The translations under genes and the position numbers were made by a program. The notes beneath the pieces are model-generated. The model was not told the origin of the DNA, did not search any database, and was given only the letters and a program-made list of their open reading frames with translations. From Phascolarctobacterium sp. (GTDB lineage Bacteria > Bacillota > Negativicutes > Acidaminococcales > Acidaminococcaceae): DNA of 8,925 bases. Each line of letters opens with the position of its first letter. The stretch's first letter is position 1. Location of the stretch: assembly GCA_004558595.1 (NCBI GenBank), contig SFCN01000067.1, forward strand, positions 1 to 8,925, read 5' to 3'. This document shows, piece after piece, positions 1 through 6,547 of the stretch.

Positions 1-795
1 ATGGTTGTGGACGCACCTCTGGTGGCTCATAAATGCCAACCGGGTCAATTTGTGATCGTACGCACCGACGAATTCAGCGAACGCGTTCCCTTGACCATCG
101 CTGACTTTAATCGTGAAACCGGAACCATTACCTTGATTATTCAAGCTATTGGCAACAGCACTCATCATCTGTGCGAAGCTCTGAACGTAGGCGACGAGAT
201 TTTGGACGTAGTTGGTCCTTTGGGTCGTCCCTCTGAAATGGGCAATTTCGGTACAGTTGTTGTGGTAGGCGGCGGTATCGGCGTAGCACCTGTTTATCCC
301 ATCGCACGAGCTTATCATGAGTTGGGCAACAAGGTAATTTCTATTATCGGTGCTCGCGATAAGGATTTAATTATTTGGCAAGATAAAATGGCCGCCATCA
401 GCGATGAGGTTATTCTTACCACTGATAATGGCTCTGCAGGCCACAAGGGCTTTGTAACTGATCCGCTGAAGAAGATGCTGGAAGAGGGTATGAAAATCGA
501 TTACGTATTGGCCATCGGTCCTGTAATCATGATGAAGAATGTGGCCGCTACCACCAAGCCCTTTGGCGTGAAAACCATTGCTAGCTTGAACACAATTATG
601 GTAGATGGCACCGGTATGTGCGGTGGCTGCCGCGTTATGGTAGGCGGTGAGAATAAATTCGCCTGCGTGGATGGCCCTGAATTCGATGCTCATCAGGTGG
701 ATTTCGCTAACCTGATGATGCGTCAAAGAATGTATCACGACCAGGAGGTTCTGGAATATAGCTGCGGAGGTCATTGCAAATGCGTGGAGGAATGA
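1..795 (+). CDS. nfnA: NADH-dependent ferredoxin:NADP+ oxidoreductase, small subunit NfnA (5' end outside window)
   Basis: This is the small flavoprotein subunit of an NfnAB-type enzyme, which in characterised anaerobes couples NADH and reduced ferredoxin to NADP+ reduction in the cytoplasm by flavin-based electron bifurcation. The 264 visible residues show an FAD-binding barrel with the RVPLTI motif at residues 28-33, an NAD-binding fold with the VGGGIG turn at 89-94, and a C-terminal [2Fe-2S] site with C207, C210 and C222, as in PyrK. A second cysteine group (SCGGHCKC) lies at the extreme C-terminus. The sequence begins abruptly at VVDAPLVAHKCQPGQF. Homologues carry about 15-20 residues before this point, so the ATG at base 1 is probably internal or the product is N-terminally incomplete. 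The 3' end overlaps nfnB. Related names are sulfide dehydrogenase beta subunit (SudB) and dihydroorotate dehydrogenase electron-transfer subunit (PyrK). The nfnB neighbour, and no pyrD, favours NfnA. Confidence 0.88.
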   Translation: MVVDAPLVAHKCQPGQFVIVRTDEFSERVPLTIADFNRETGTITLIIQAIGNSTHHLCEALNVGDEILDVVGPLGRPSEMGNFGTVVVVGGGIGVAPVYPIARAYHELGNKVISIIGARDKDLIIWQDKMAAISDEVILTTDNGSAGHKGFVTDPLKKMLEEGMKIDYVLAIGPVIMMKNVAATTKPFGVKTIASLNTIMVDGTGMCGGCRVMVGGENKFACVDGPEFDAHQVDFANLMMRQRMYHDQEVLEYSCGGHCKCVEE

Positions 796-2171
796 GAAAC
801 CCGATGCCGGAACAACCGGCTAATGTTCGCAATAAAAATTTTGAAGAGGTAGCTCTGGGCTATACTAAGGAAATGGCAATAGACGAGGCACAGCGTTGCC
901 TGAACTGTCCTAAGCCCCGTTGCGTAGGCAGCTGCCCAGTTAATATCGAAATTCCTAAATTCATTCATGAGGTTGCTCAGGAGAATTTTGCGGAAGCCTA
1001 TAAGATTTTGAAGCGTAAGAGCGCTCTGCCCGCAGTGTGCGGCCGCGTATGCCCCCAAGAGAATCAATGCGAGGGTAAATGTATTTTAGGCATTAAGGGT
1101 GAGCCGGTAGCTATCGGTCGTCTGGAGCGATTCGTGGCCGATTACGCTCGTGCTAACGGCTTGGATAATGATGTGGAAGCTCCTGCTGAACGCAAGGGCA
1201 AGAAGGTGGCTATTGTGGGCAGTGGTCCCAGCGGCCTGACCTGTGCTGGTGATTTGGCAAAAATGGGCTACGATGTGACCATGTATGAAGCACTGCATGC
1301 GGCTGGCGGCGTGCTTATGTATGGCATTCCTCAATTCCGTCTACCTAAAGAAATCGTTCAGCATGAGATTGCCGGCTTGAAAAAGCTAGGTGTGAATATC
1401 GTTGTAAATGCTGTTATTGGACGTACCTTTACCATTAAAGAGCTTATGGAAGAGGAAGGCTTTAGTGCGGTTTATGTGGGTACCGGTGCTGGTTTGCCTC
1501 ACTTCATGCATATCGAAGGAGAAAATTTAAATGGCGTTTATTCCGCCAACGAATTCCTCACTCGTGTTAACCTGATGAAGGCTTATCAATTCCCCCGTGT
1601 AGCAACTCCTGTATACGTTGGCAAAAAGGCTGCCATCGTAGGTGCAGGCAATGTTGCTATGGACGCTGCCCGCACTGCCAAACGTTTGGGTGCGGAAAAG
1701 GTGTACATCGTTTATCGCCGTGGCGAGGACGAGATGCCTGCTCGTAAGGAAGAAATCGGCCATGCTAAGGAAGAAGGCATTGAGCTGCGTCTCTTGAATA
1801 ACCCTGTAGCTATCGAGGGTAATGAAAAGGGCTGGGTAAGTGGCCTGAAGTGCGTAAAGATGGAGCTGGGCGAGGCGGATGCTAGCGGACGCCGTAGCCC
1901 TGTGGCTATTCCTGGCAGTGAGTACGTTTTGGACGTTGACATGGTTGTTATGGCCATCGGTCAAGGCCCCAACCCCTTAATTAAGGATACTACTCCGGAT
2001 TTGGAAGTTAATAAGCGTGGCAACATCGTCACCGACGAAAACGGTGCTACCTCTATTCCGGGCTTGTTCGCCGGCGGCGATATCGTAACGGGTGCGGCCA
2101 CCGTTATCAGCGCCATGGGCGCTGGCAAGAAGGCCGCTGCGGCCATTGACGCTTACTTGCAGGGCAAGTAA
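780..2171 (+). CDS. nfnB: NADH-dependent ferredoxin:NADP+ oxidoreductase, large subunit NfnB (GltD-like)
   Basis: This is the large subunit of the NfnAB transhydrogenase. It binds NADPH, FAD and two [4Fe-4S] clusters and resembles the glutamate synthase small subunit, a label often given to such genes. Counting from the ATG at 780 (463 residues), the N-terminal cluster cysteines are C40, C43, C48, C52 and C87, C91, C97, C101. The FAD dinucleotide fold GSGPSG is at 147-152, the NADPH fold GAGNVA at 288-293 is followed by YRR at 312-314, and the closing FAD motif GLFAGGD lies near the C-terminus. Length matches the family (about 460). Candidate starts are TTG 774, ATG 780, ATG 792 and ATG 804. 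I chose 780 because GGAGG at 766-770 sits 9 nt upstream. ATG 792 overlaps the nfnA stop as ATGA and is a real alternative, although the GGAGG at 786-790 is only 1 nt from it. Translation is probably coupled to nfnA. No large glutamate synthase subunit is adjacent, so GltD is less likely. Confidence 0.93.
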   Translation: MRGGMRNPMPEQPANVRNKNFEEVALGYTKEMAIDEAQRCLNCPKPRCVGSCPVNIEIPKFIHEVAQENFAEAYKILKRKSALPAVCGRVCPQENQCEGKCILGIKGEPVAIGRLERFVADYARANGLDNDVEAPAERKGKKVAIVGSGPSGLTCAGDLAKMGYDVTMYEALHAAGGVLMYGIPQFRLPKEIVQHEIAGLKKLGVNIVVNAVIGRTFTIKELMEEEGFSAVYVGTGAGLPHFMHIEGENLNGVYSANEFLTRVNLMKAYQFPRVATPVYVGKKAAIVGAGNVAMDAARTAKRLGAEKVYIVYRRGEDEMPARKEEIGHAKEEGIELRLLNNPVAIEGNEKGWVSGLKCVKMELGEADASGRRSPVAIPGSEYVLDVDMVVMAIGQGPNPLIKDTTPDLEVNKRGNIVTDENGATSIPGLFAGGDIVTGAATVISAMGAGKKAAAAIDAYLQGK

Positions 2172-2195
2172 AAATATAGTTATAGGCTAACAAAA

Positions 2196-2242
2196 AAACT
2201 CTCCGTTCCGTAGCTCCTAAGAGCTGGCGGAACGGAGAGTTT
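2196..2242. terminator. Bidirectional intrinsic terminator between nfnAB and the TlpA cassette
   Basis: A perfect 15-bp stem pairs 2196-2210 with 2228-2242. It is extended inside by AGCTC (2212-2216) and GAGCT (2221-2225) around a CTAA loop. An A-run (2192-2198) lies on the left and a T-rich stretch (2240-2246) on the right, so the hairpin has a U-tract in both directions. It sits between the convergent nfnB and tlpA-like genes. Confidence 0.9.
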
Positions 2243-2300
2243 CTTATATCATTATCTAAGCTATTGTTTCTCCTTGCATTTACCGAGGGGAATGTTCAGC

Positions 2301-2861
2301 TTATAAGCCTTTCTGAATGAACCTTTCCAAATCGGTTTCGTCCATGGAGCCGACTATTTTCGCTTTTACGACACCATTGGTATCGATCATAAGAGACATG
2401 GGTATGGCCTCAACATTATAGGCTCGAGAAATTTCTCGCTCATTGCCATAGCCCACGGGGAAGGTGTAACCTTTGGCAGGAATGAATTCAGCTGGAGCAG
2501 CTTGCTCTCCATCTAAGCTGATAGCAAGGAAGTGGATTTTATCCTTATATTGTTCATACTTAGCTTGAATGTGAGGCAGTTCTCTCACGCAGGGAGGGCA
2601 CCAAGTGGCCCAAAAGTTTAGATAAACCGGCTTGTCTCGCAGCTCGGATAAATTCATCACCTTGCCAGTTGCCAAATCTGTAAAGGTAAAGTCAGGAGCA
2701 GCGACACCTTCGTTGATTTCAGCGGCCTCAGCCTTAGACATAATAGTCATGGCCTTTTGCTTGGTTAGTAGAGAAGACGTGTTTGTGTTTAGTGAAGCGT
2801 CAAAACCAGAAATGGTTACAAGGGATAGAGCAAGTAAAAAGCTAGTCAAGATTTTTTTCAT
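2301..2861 (-). CDS. Exported TlpA/ResA-family thioredoxin-like protein
   Basis: This is a 186-residue membrane-anchored or exported thiol-disulfide oxidoreductase of the TlpA/ResA/AhpC-TSA class. The N-terminus (MKKILTSFLLALSLVTISG) is a signal peptide or anchor, followed by a low-complexity linker to about residue 50. The thioredoxin domain starts at APDFTF (55-60). The active site is WCPPC with C88 and C91, and the cis-proline loop is AIP with P154. GGAGG at 2868-2872 lies 6 nt before the ATG and fixes the start. It is the last gene of a three-gene minus-strand cassette after a membrane polyferredoxin. The 64-bp gap between them holds no terminator, so the genes are probably cotranscribed. 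The family reduces or forms disulfides outside the cytoplasm, for example in cytochrome c maturation. No cytochrome genes are visible here, so the partner is unknown; I infer that electrons come from the neighbouring iron-sulfur protein. Confidence 0.88.
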   Translation of the reverse strand: MKKILTSFLLALSLVTISGFDASLNTNTSSLLTKQKAMTIMSKAEAAEINEGVAAPDFTFTDLATGKVMNLSELRDKPVYLNFWATWCPPCVRELPHIQAKYEQYKDKIHFLAISLDGEQAAPAEFIPAKGYTFPVGYGNEREISRAYNVEAIPMSLMIDTNGVVKAKIVGSMDETDLERFIQKGL

Positions 2862-2925
2862 GATGAACCTCCGCGAGTTTTAAATAGTTTATCAATTGAT
2901 TATATAGCAAGAAGTGAAAATAACT

Positions 2926-3741
2926 TCATTTTTTGCCGAGAGAAATTGCTTTAGTAGGACAAACCTCTGCACATGCTCCGCAGTTAATGCACTCTCTATC
3001 GCCGACCTTGTGGCACTGCATGGGACAGTGATGCAAGCATTTATCGCAGCCAATGCACTTGACCAGATCAACTTTAATACCATAAACGGAAAGCCTGTTA
3101 AACAGGGAATAAATGGCTCCTAAGGGGCACAAAAAGCGGCAGAAGGGGCGATAAATGCAAGTGCTTGTGATTATAACTGTCATAAGCACTGCTAGCTTCC
3201 AGCCGAACAACATTCCCAGAGCATTACGTATATTGGGCTTGACCGCTGCCAAGGGTAGTGCTGCTTCTAAGGTACCAGCTGGGCAAATGAATTTGCAAAA
3301 AGCTGGAATACCAATACCATCAATATAATAATAAGCAAGTGGTAGGACAACCAAAAACAAAACTGTGATTATATATTTAAGTATTGTAAATCTTTGTATA
3401 GTAGGACTAAGCTTAATTTTCGGAGTAGGAAGCTTATAAAGCAGCTCCTGCACTAGGCCGAAGGGACAGGCCCAGCCACAAATAAGCCGTCCAAAAAGCA
3501 CACCGAAAACTATAAGTAGTCCTAGGACATAGAAGGGAAAATGCAAGATAACGCCGCTGAGTGAGCTTTGTAGGGAGCCCAATGGGCATGCTCCTACCGC
3601 ACCTGGACAGGAATAGCAATTGAGTCCGGGAACACAAACGCTTTTCAAAGGCCCACGATAGATGCGACCTTGTAAAAAGCTAGGGAGATTGGCATTATAT
3701 AATAGAGTGGAGAGCCATTGAACTACACTACGCTTATCCAA
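2926..3741 (-). CDS. Membrane-bound 4Fe-4S polyferredoxin (NapH-like)
   Basis: This integral membrane iron-sulfur protein probably passes electrons through or along the membrane. From the TTG at 3741 (271 residues) it shows a cysteine-rich segment C36, C42, C45, C52 (CVPGLNCYSC then ACPLG), hydrophobic segments near 62-85, 119-140 and 183-197, membrane-side CxxxCP motifs at C88/C92, C149/C153 and C201/C205, and two C-terminal [4Fe-4S] sites: C229, C232, C235, C239 and C251, C254, C257, C261. The cysteine pattern is that of the NapH/MauN/CcoG-like group. The frame also has an ATG at 3813, but that start would overlap the upstream 43-residue gene by 80 bp, and the extra residues are a frame shadow of it. 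TTG 3741 sits inside TTGGATAA, overlapping that gene's stop, with GGAG about 10 nt upstream. TTG 3745-3747 is a second option. The function of this subgroup is unproven. Confidence 0.85.
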   Translation of the reverse strand: MDKRSVVQWLSTLLYNANLPSFLQGRIYRGPLKSVCVPGLNCYSCPGAVGACPLGSLQSSLSGVILHFPFYVLGLLIVFGVLFGRLICGWACPFGLVQELLYKLPTPKIKLSPTIQRFTILKYIITVLFLVVLPLAYYYIDGIGIPAFCKFICPAGTLEAALPLAAVKPNIRNALGMLFGWKLAVLMTVIITSTCIYRPFCRFLCPLGAIYSLFNRLSVYGIKVDLVKCIGCDKCLHHCPMQCHKVGDRECINCGACAEVCPTKAISLGKK

Positions 3742-3865
3742 TGCCAATACACTCCAAACAAATGGTAATAGCCTTGCGCATGACCCTTGTATATTCCTTG
3801 GTATAGATGCCATAGCTTAGGAATGCTAAACCAACCAATAAAACGCAAATCCTTTGTTTATTCAT
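3734..3865 (-). CDS. 43-residue CXXC-motif membrane protein (CD1871A-like)
   Basis: This small protein begins MNKQRICVLLVGLAFLSYGI, giving one hydrophobic helix at about residues 6-20. A basic segment follows, and the C-terminus ends ICLECIGIG with the pair C36 and C39; C7 is a third cysteine. Its start is well supported: GAGGGAGA at 3871-3878 lies 5 nt before the ATG, and an extended -10 promoter is further upstream. From memory it matches the short family named CD1871A family CXXC motif-containing protein, which tends to sit before a 4Fe-4S membrane protein, as here. I cannot check that by search. It is first in the cassette, and its stop overlaps the start region of the polyferredoxin gene. 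The role is unknown. The CXXC pair could bind a cluster or metal, or act as a dithiol. It is easily missed because of its length and its overlap with a longer frame. Confidence 0.8.
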   Translation of the reverse strand: MNKQRICVLLVGLAFLSYGIYTKEYTRVMRKAITICLECIGIG

Positions 3866-3898
3866 AGAAATCTCCCTCACTAATTCGTTACTATTTAT

Positions 3899-3907
3899 AT
3901 TATAACA
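3899..3907 (-). promoter_or_regulatory. Extended -10 promoter of the CXXC/polyferredoxin/TlpA cassette
   Basis: On the minus strand the sequence reads TGTTATAAT, a consensus -10 (TATAAT, bases 3904-3899) with the TGn extension. No good -35 is seen at 16-18 nt spacing, as is common for extended -10 promoters. It lies 34 bp upstream of the ATG at 3865 and just downstream of the cstA terminator. Confidence 0.6.
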
Positions 3908-3951
3908 AACATGGCAGGTTAATTCTATGAAGAAATGGCAAATTAAGACAT

Positions 3952-3983
3952 AAAAAAATCCCGCTCCTGAAAGAGAAGCGGGA
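3952..3983 (-). terminator. Intrinsic terminator of cstA
   Basis: TCCCGCT at 3959-3965 pairs with AGCGGGA at 3977-3983. On the minus strand the hairpin is followed by a run of seven T (3958-3952). It lies 30 bp after the cstA stop and separates cstA from the redox cassette transcribed in the same direction. Confidence 0.88.
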
Positions 3984-4013
3984 AATTCTTGTTTTAAGCA
4001 AAGTTGTAAACTC

Positions 4014-5612
4014 TTAGAACAAAGCCTTACGAGCTTCAGCAACCAGAGCCAGAGCCAGTACGAAGAGTACAGCGCTCAGGATGGTAGTGATGAACTTAGC
4101 GCTACCCATAATGATGGAAGCCAGAGCTACGAAGCAAACTGCGAACATGAAGCACATGGGCAGAACAACCATCAGGTTGGACTTCTTTTCACCCTTCAGC
4201 CATACGCCGATAGCTAGCAGGGACAGAGCAGCCAACAATTGGTTAGCAGCACCGAATACGGGCCAGATTGCCAGATAAGAACCGGAGGACATGTACCAGG
4301 ACAGGCCTACGGTAATAGCGGTTGCAACATAAGGATTGGAGAGAACGGAGCCTTTTACTTCGCCAGTTTTCTCATCAGTGCTAGAGAACAGCTCTTGGAA
4401 AATGAAGCGACCCAGACGGGTAGCAGTATCCAAAGTAGTCATAGCAAAAGCGGAGATAGTCAGAGCGACGAAGGATTTAGCAACGCCAAATTCAAAGCCC
4501 AGCTTAGTCATGAAGGTACCTACGCCATCAGCGAATACGTTTACAGGGCCGCCAGCCTTCATCAGCATTGCGAATTTGTCAGCACCAAGGTAACCAACAG
4601 CTACAACAGCAACAGTAGCCAGTACGCCTTCCAGCAGCATGGAGCCGTAGCCAACCAGTTGAGCGCTCTTTTCGTTATCCAATTGCTTGGAGGTGGTACC
4701 GGAGGAAACCAGAGAGTGGAAGCCAGAGATAGCACCGCAGGCAACGGTTACGAACAGCATGGGGAACATGGGATTATTGCCCTTCGGAGAAGGATCAAAG
4801 GAGGTTACCGCCGGCAGTTGAATGCTGGGTTGGTAAATTGCGATACCAGCCAAAGCGAAAGCAATGCAGGCATACAGCAGGAAGGAGTTCAGATAATCAC
4901 GAGGTTGTAACAGAATCCAAACAGGAGCGATGGATGCGATAAAAATATAAGCCATCAGGATATAAATCCAGGTAGCCTTGGACAGAACCAGAGGGAACAT
5001 GTTACCAGCAGCAATAGCAGCGATCAACAGAACCACGCCGATAACAGTACCAATTTTCAAATCAACGCCACCGCGATATACGCACAGGCCAAAAGCGATT
5101 GCCAGAACGATGAAGAGCAGGGATGCAGTTGCAGAAGCGGGGCTAGCGACGAAGGTACCAGCAACGATATTTGCAAAAGCTGCAACTACGACAATCAAAG
5201 TTACGTAAGCAAAAATAGAGAATAACAATTTGCCACGTTTGCCCAAGGTTGCGTCAATAATTTGGCCAATGGTTTTGCCATCATGACGAATAGAAGCGAC
5301 CAAAGCGCCAAAGTCGTGGGTGCCACCGAAGAAGGTACAACCAATCAGTACCCACAGCATAACGGGAACCCAACCAAATACTGCTGCAGAAATAGGTCCA
5401 ACGATAGGACCAGCGCCTGCGATGGAGGAGAAGTGATGGCCCATCAATACAGCGGGCGGAGTAGGCATATAGTCTACATCATCACGAAGCTTGTGAGCAG
5501 GAGTTTGTCTGCTCGGATCGATGCCCCATTGCTTAGCAAGCCAGGCACCGTAGGTTACGTAGGCGATAAAGAGAATGACCATAGCGCCTACAAGTAGCAT
5601 AAAACCACTCAT
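4014..5612 (-). CDS. cstA: Carbon starvation protein CstA-family transporter
   Basis: This is a polytopic inner-membrane transporter of the CstA family, whose studied members (CstA and BtsT of E. coli) import pyruvate and have been linked to peptide uptake. The protein has 532 residues with many hydrophobic helices. Family signatures are DVDYMPTPPAVLMGHHFSSI (45-64) running on into AGAGPIVGPI, FGGTHDFGALVAS (about 95-107), FHSLVSSGTTSKQ and TTLDTATRLGRFIFQEL. It is shorter than the roughly 700-residue E. coli proteins and fits the shorter form common in Gram-positives and anaerobes. The start at 5612 is set by AAGGAAG (5620-5626), 7 nt upstream. An in-frame ATG at 5666 would add 18 polar residues that do not look like CstA. 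It has its own promoter and terminator, so it is probably a single-gene unit. I see no cre-type operator with confidence. The substrate is inferred from the family only. Confidence 0.95.
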   Translation of the reverse strand: MSGFMLLVGAMVILFIAYVTYGAWLAKQWGIDPSRQTPAHKLRDDVDYMPTPPAVLMGHHFSSIAGAGPIVGPISAAVFGWVPVMLWVLIGCTFFGGTHDFGALVASIRHDGKTIGQIIDATLGKRGKLLFSIFAYVTLIVVVAAFANIVAGTFVASPASATASLLFIVLAIAFGLCVYRGGVDLKIGTVIGVVLLIAAIAAGNMFPLVLSKATWIYILMAYIFIASIAPVWILLQPRDYLNSFLLYACIAFALAGIAIYQPSIQLPAVTSFDPSPKGNNPMFPMLFVTVACGAISGFHSLVSSGTTSKQLDNEKSAQLVGYGSMLLEGVLATVAVVAVGYLGADKFAMLMKAGGPVNVFADGVGTFMTKLGFEFGVAKSFVALTISAFAMTTLDTATRLGRFIFQELFSSTDEKTGEVKGSVLSNPYVATAITVGLSWYMSSGSYLAIWPVFGAANQLLAALSLLAIGVWLKGEKKSNLMVVLPMCFMFAVCFVALASIIMGSAKFITTILSAVLFVLALALVAEARKALF

Positions 5613-5670
5613 GAAAATACTTCCTTTCTTTTCTTTGCGACCTTGCAAAATAAAATAGTTTGACAAATCT

Positions 5671-5696
5671 GCACAGTCTATTCATATATAGAGTGC
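5671..5696 (-). promoter_or_regulatory. Hairpin in the cstA leader
   Basis: On the minus strand, GCAC-TCTAT pairs with ATAGA-CT-GTGC around a 6-nt loop, giving 9 pairs with a 2-nt bulge. With the promoter at 5710-5737 this would lie within the first 10-35 nt of the transcript. It could stabilise the 5' end of the mRNA or be a DNA operator. No riboswitch class is recognised. Confidence 0.4.
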
Positions 5697-5709
5697 TAGA
5701 GTTGCAATA

Positions 5710-5737
5710 AGTATACCATATTTTGCAGTTTTGTCAA
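5710..5737 (-). promoter_or_regulatory. Sigma-A-type promoter of cstA
   Basis: The minus strand has a perfect -35 TTGACA (5737-5732), a 16-nt spacer and TATACT as -10 (5715-5710). The predicted start near 5703 gives a leader of about 90 nt before the ATG at 5612. The -10 overlaps the palindrome GTATAC (5711-5716). Confidence 0.75.
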
Positions 5738-5873
5738 TTAAATTTATGTAAAAAGGGTGAAATTGTAAACTTAAAAGGACAGCAAGAAGTAATCTGTTAA
5801 GGAAATAGGACAAAATCTATCCACTATAGTTAATTGTGTACAGCCAGTGATGACTCTTTGAGCTCCTCATAAA

Positions 5874-6371
5874 CTACTTACTAAACTCAAAATATTGCTT
5901 AGTTTTACGTCCAGCCTTGTTGTAAGTGACTTCCTGCTTAGGGATATCTACCACATAAACTGCCAAGTCAGACCAACCCTTTAGACTGAAGCAGTAATCC
6001 TTGTGGTACTTGTATTTACTAAGCTCCTGCTTAAGAGCTTCGCCCATGCCCTGCTCGCAAATAAGAACCAAAGCAAAAAGGCTGCTCATGTGCTCTGTGG
6101 TAGTCTTAAGCTGCTGCATGCGTTGGCATAGTAGCTCCAGATAGGGCTGAAGCTCGTCTTTCGTCACCTCAGCAGGAAAGTGCTTCACAAAAAGATACTC
6201 ATTGTGCTGCACGCTATAGGTCTTTATGCTGTGCACTAGGAAGTAACCCTCATCAGAGGCGTTTAGCTCTGCCACTAGGCTAAACAGCAGCTCATCCTGT
6301 ACTAAGGCTTTATTATCAAAATAACGCTCAAGGCGTCGCTCTAAAAGCTTTAAATAAGTATTTCCATCCAT
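5874..6371 (-). CDS. Uncharacterised cytoplasmic protein, possibly DUF8052-like
   Basis: This is a 165-residue protein with no signal peptide, membrane helix or cofactor motif. It begins MDGNTYLKLLERRLERYFDN, an amphipathic charged helix, then has an alternating segment around 43-66 (YFLVHSIKTYSVQHNEYLFV), a helical middle (70-120) with EHMSS at 93-97, and a C-terminus with KGWSD (131-135) and NKAGRK (151-156). From memory this pattern resembles a small Bacillota family labelled DUF8052, but I cannot confirm it. GAGGT (minus strand, 6383-6379) lies 7 nt before the ATG. It is transcribed away from pduL, with a promoter of its own, and is followed by about 135 bp without a clear terminator before the cstA promoter. 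The function is not known and I do not propose one. It looks like a real gene from its start signals, codon use and uninterrupted length. Confidence 0.8.
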   Translation of the reverse strand: MDGNTYLKLLERRLERYFDNKALVQDELLFSLVAELNASDEGYFLVHSIKTYSVQHNEYLFVKHFPAEVTKDELQPYLELLCQRMQQLKTTTEHMSSLFALVLICEQGMGEALKQELSKYKYHKDYCFSLKGWSDLAVYVVDIPKQEVTYNKAGRKTKQYFEFSK

Positions 6372-6405
6372 AATATATACCTCGATAAGTTTCTATTGTT
6401 ATATT

Positions 6406-6435
6406 AGTATAATCTACGGCAAGCGGCTTTGTCCA
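6406..6435 (-). promoter_or_regulatory. Promoter of the 165-residue protein gene
   Basis: The minus strand shows TGGACA (6435-6430), an 18-nt spacer and TATACT (6411-6406), five of six matches to each consensus hexamer. It lies 35 bp before the ATG at 6371. Confidence 0.55.
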
Positions 6436-6455
6436 GTGCTTCTTACTGTGAAGAA

Positions 6456-6467
6456 TTTGACAAATCT
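6456..6467. repeat. 12-bp repeat TTTGACAAATCT, also at 5659-5670
   Basis: The same 12-mer occurs in the plus-strand reading upstream of pduL and within the cstA leader (5659-5670). Its core TTTGaCAAA is an inverted repeat. Here it contains a consensus TTGACA, but no -10 follows at a usable spacing, so a simple -35 role is not obvious. It may be a protein-binding site or chance. Confidence 0.3.
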
Positions 6468-6470
6468 TAC

Positions 6471-6518
6471 ATGTATACAGCAAAAACAGGATTTTCGTGC
6501 TATAATAATAGTATACAT
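6471..6518. promoter_or_regulatory. Inverted repeat flanking the pduL -10 box
   Basis: ATGTATAC (6471-6478) and GTATACAT (6511-6518) are exact inverted copies separated by 32 bp. They bracket the pduL -10, and the right arm covers the predicted transcription start. Each arm contains the palindrome GTATAC. This may be a two-site operator; no regulator can be named. Confidence 0.35.
6498..6506 (+). promoter_or_regulatory. Extended -10 promoter of pduL
   Basis: TGCTATAAT is a consensus -10 (6501-6506) with the TGn extension. The -35 region at 17 nt spacing (CAGCAA) is poor. The predicted transcript start near 6513 leaves a leader of about 35 nt with AGGAGG at 6534-6539. Confidence 0.65.
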
Positions 6519-6547
6519 TAAATCTTGAATACTAGGAGGATATAGAT

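Noticed and set aside
774..779. TTG start for nfnB
   Set aside because: It is only 3 nt from GGAGG, and ATG 780 follows at better spacing.
1527..1964. 145-residue minus-strand open frame opposite nfnB
   Set aside because: It is a shadow inside a confident gene, with no start signal or recognisable domain.
4239..4910. 223-residue plus-strand open frame opposite cstA
   Set aside because: It lies wholly inside the well-supported cstA gene on the other strand, has no family features and a composition typical of an antisense shadow.
5613..5666. In-frame N-terminal extension of cstA to ATG 5666
   Set aside because: The extra residues (MSNYFILQGRKEKKGSIF) do not resemble CstA, and the ATG at 5612 has AAGGAAG at good spacing. 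The extension would cover the leader.
5738..5873. Possible small gene or terminator between the 165-residue gene and cstA
   Set aside because: Only a 17-codon frame and weak imperfect pairings are seen, without a U-tract. The only supported element near here is the cstA promoter.
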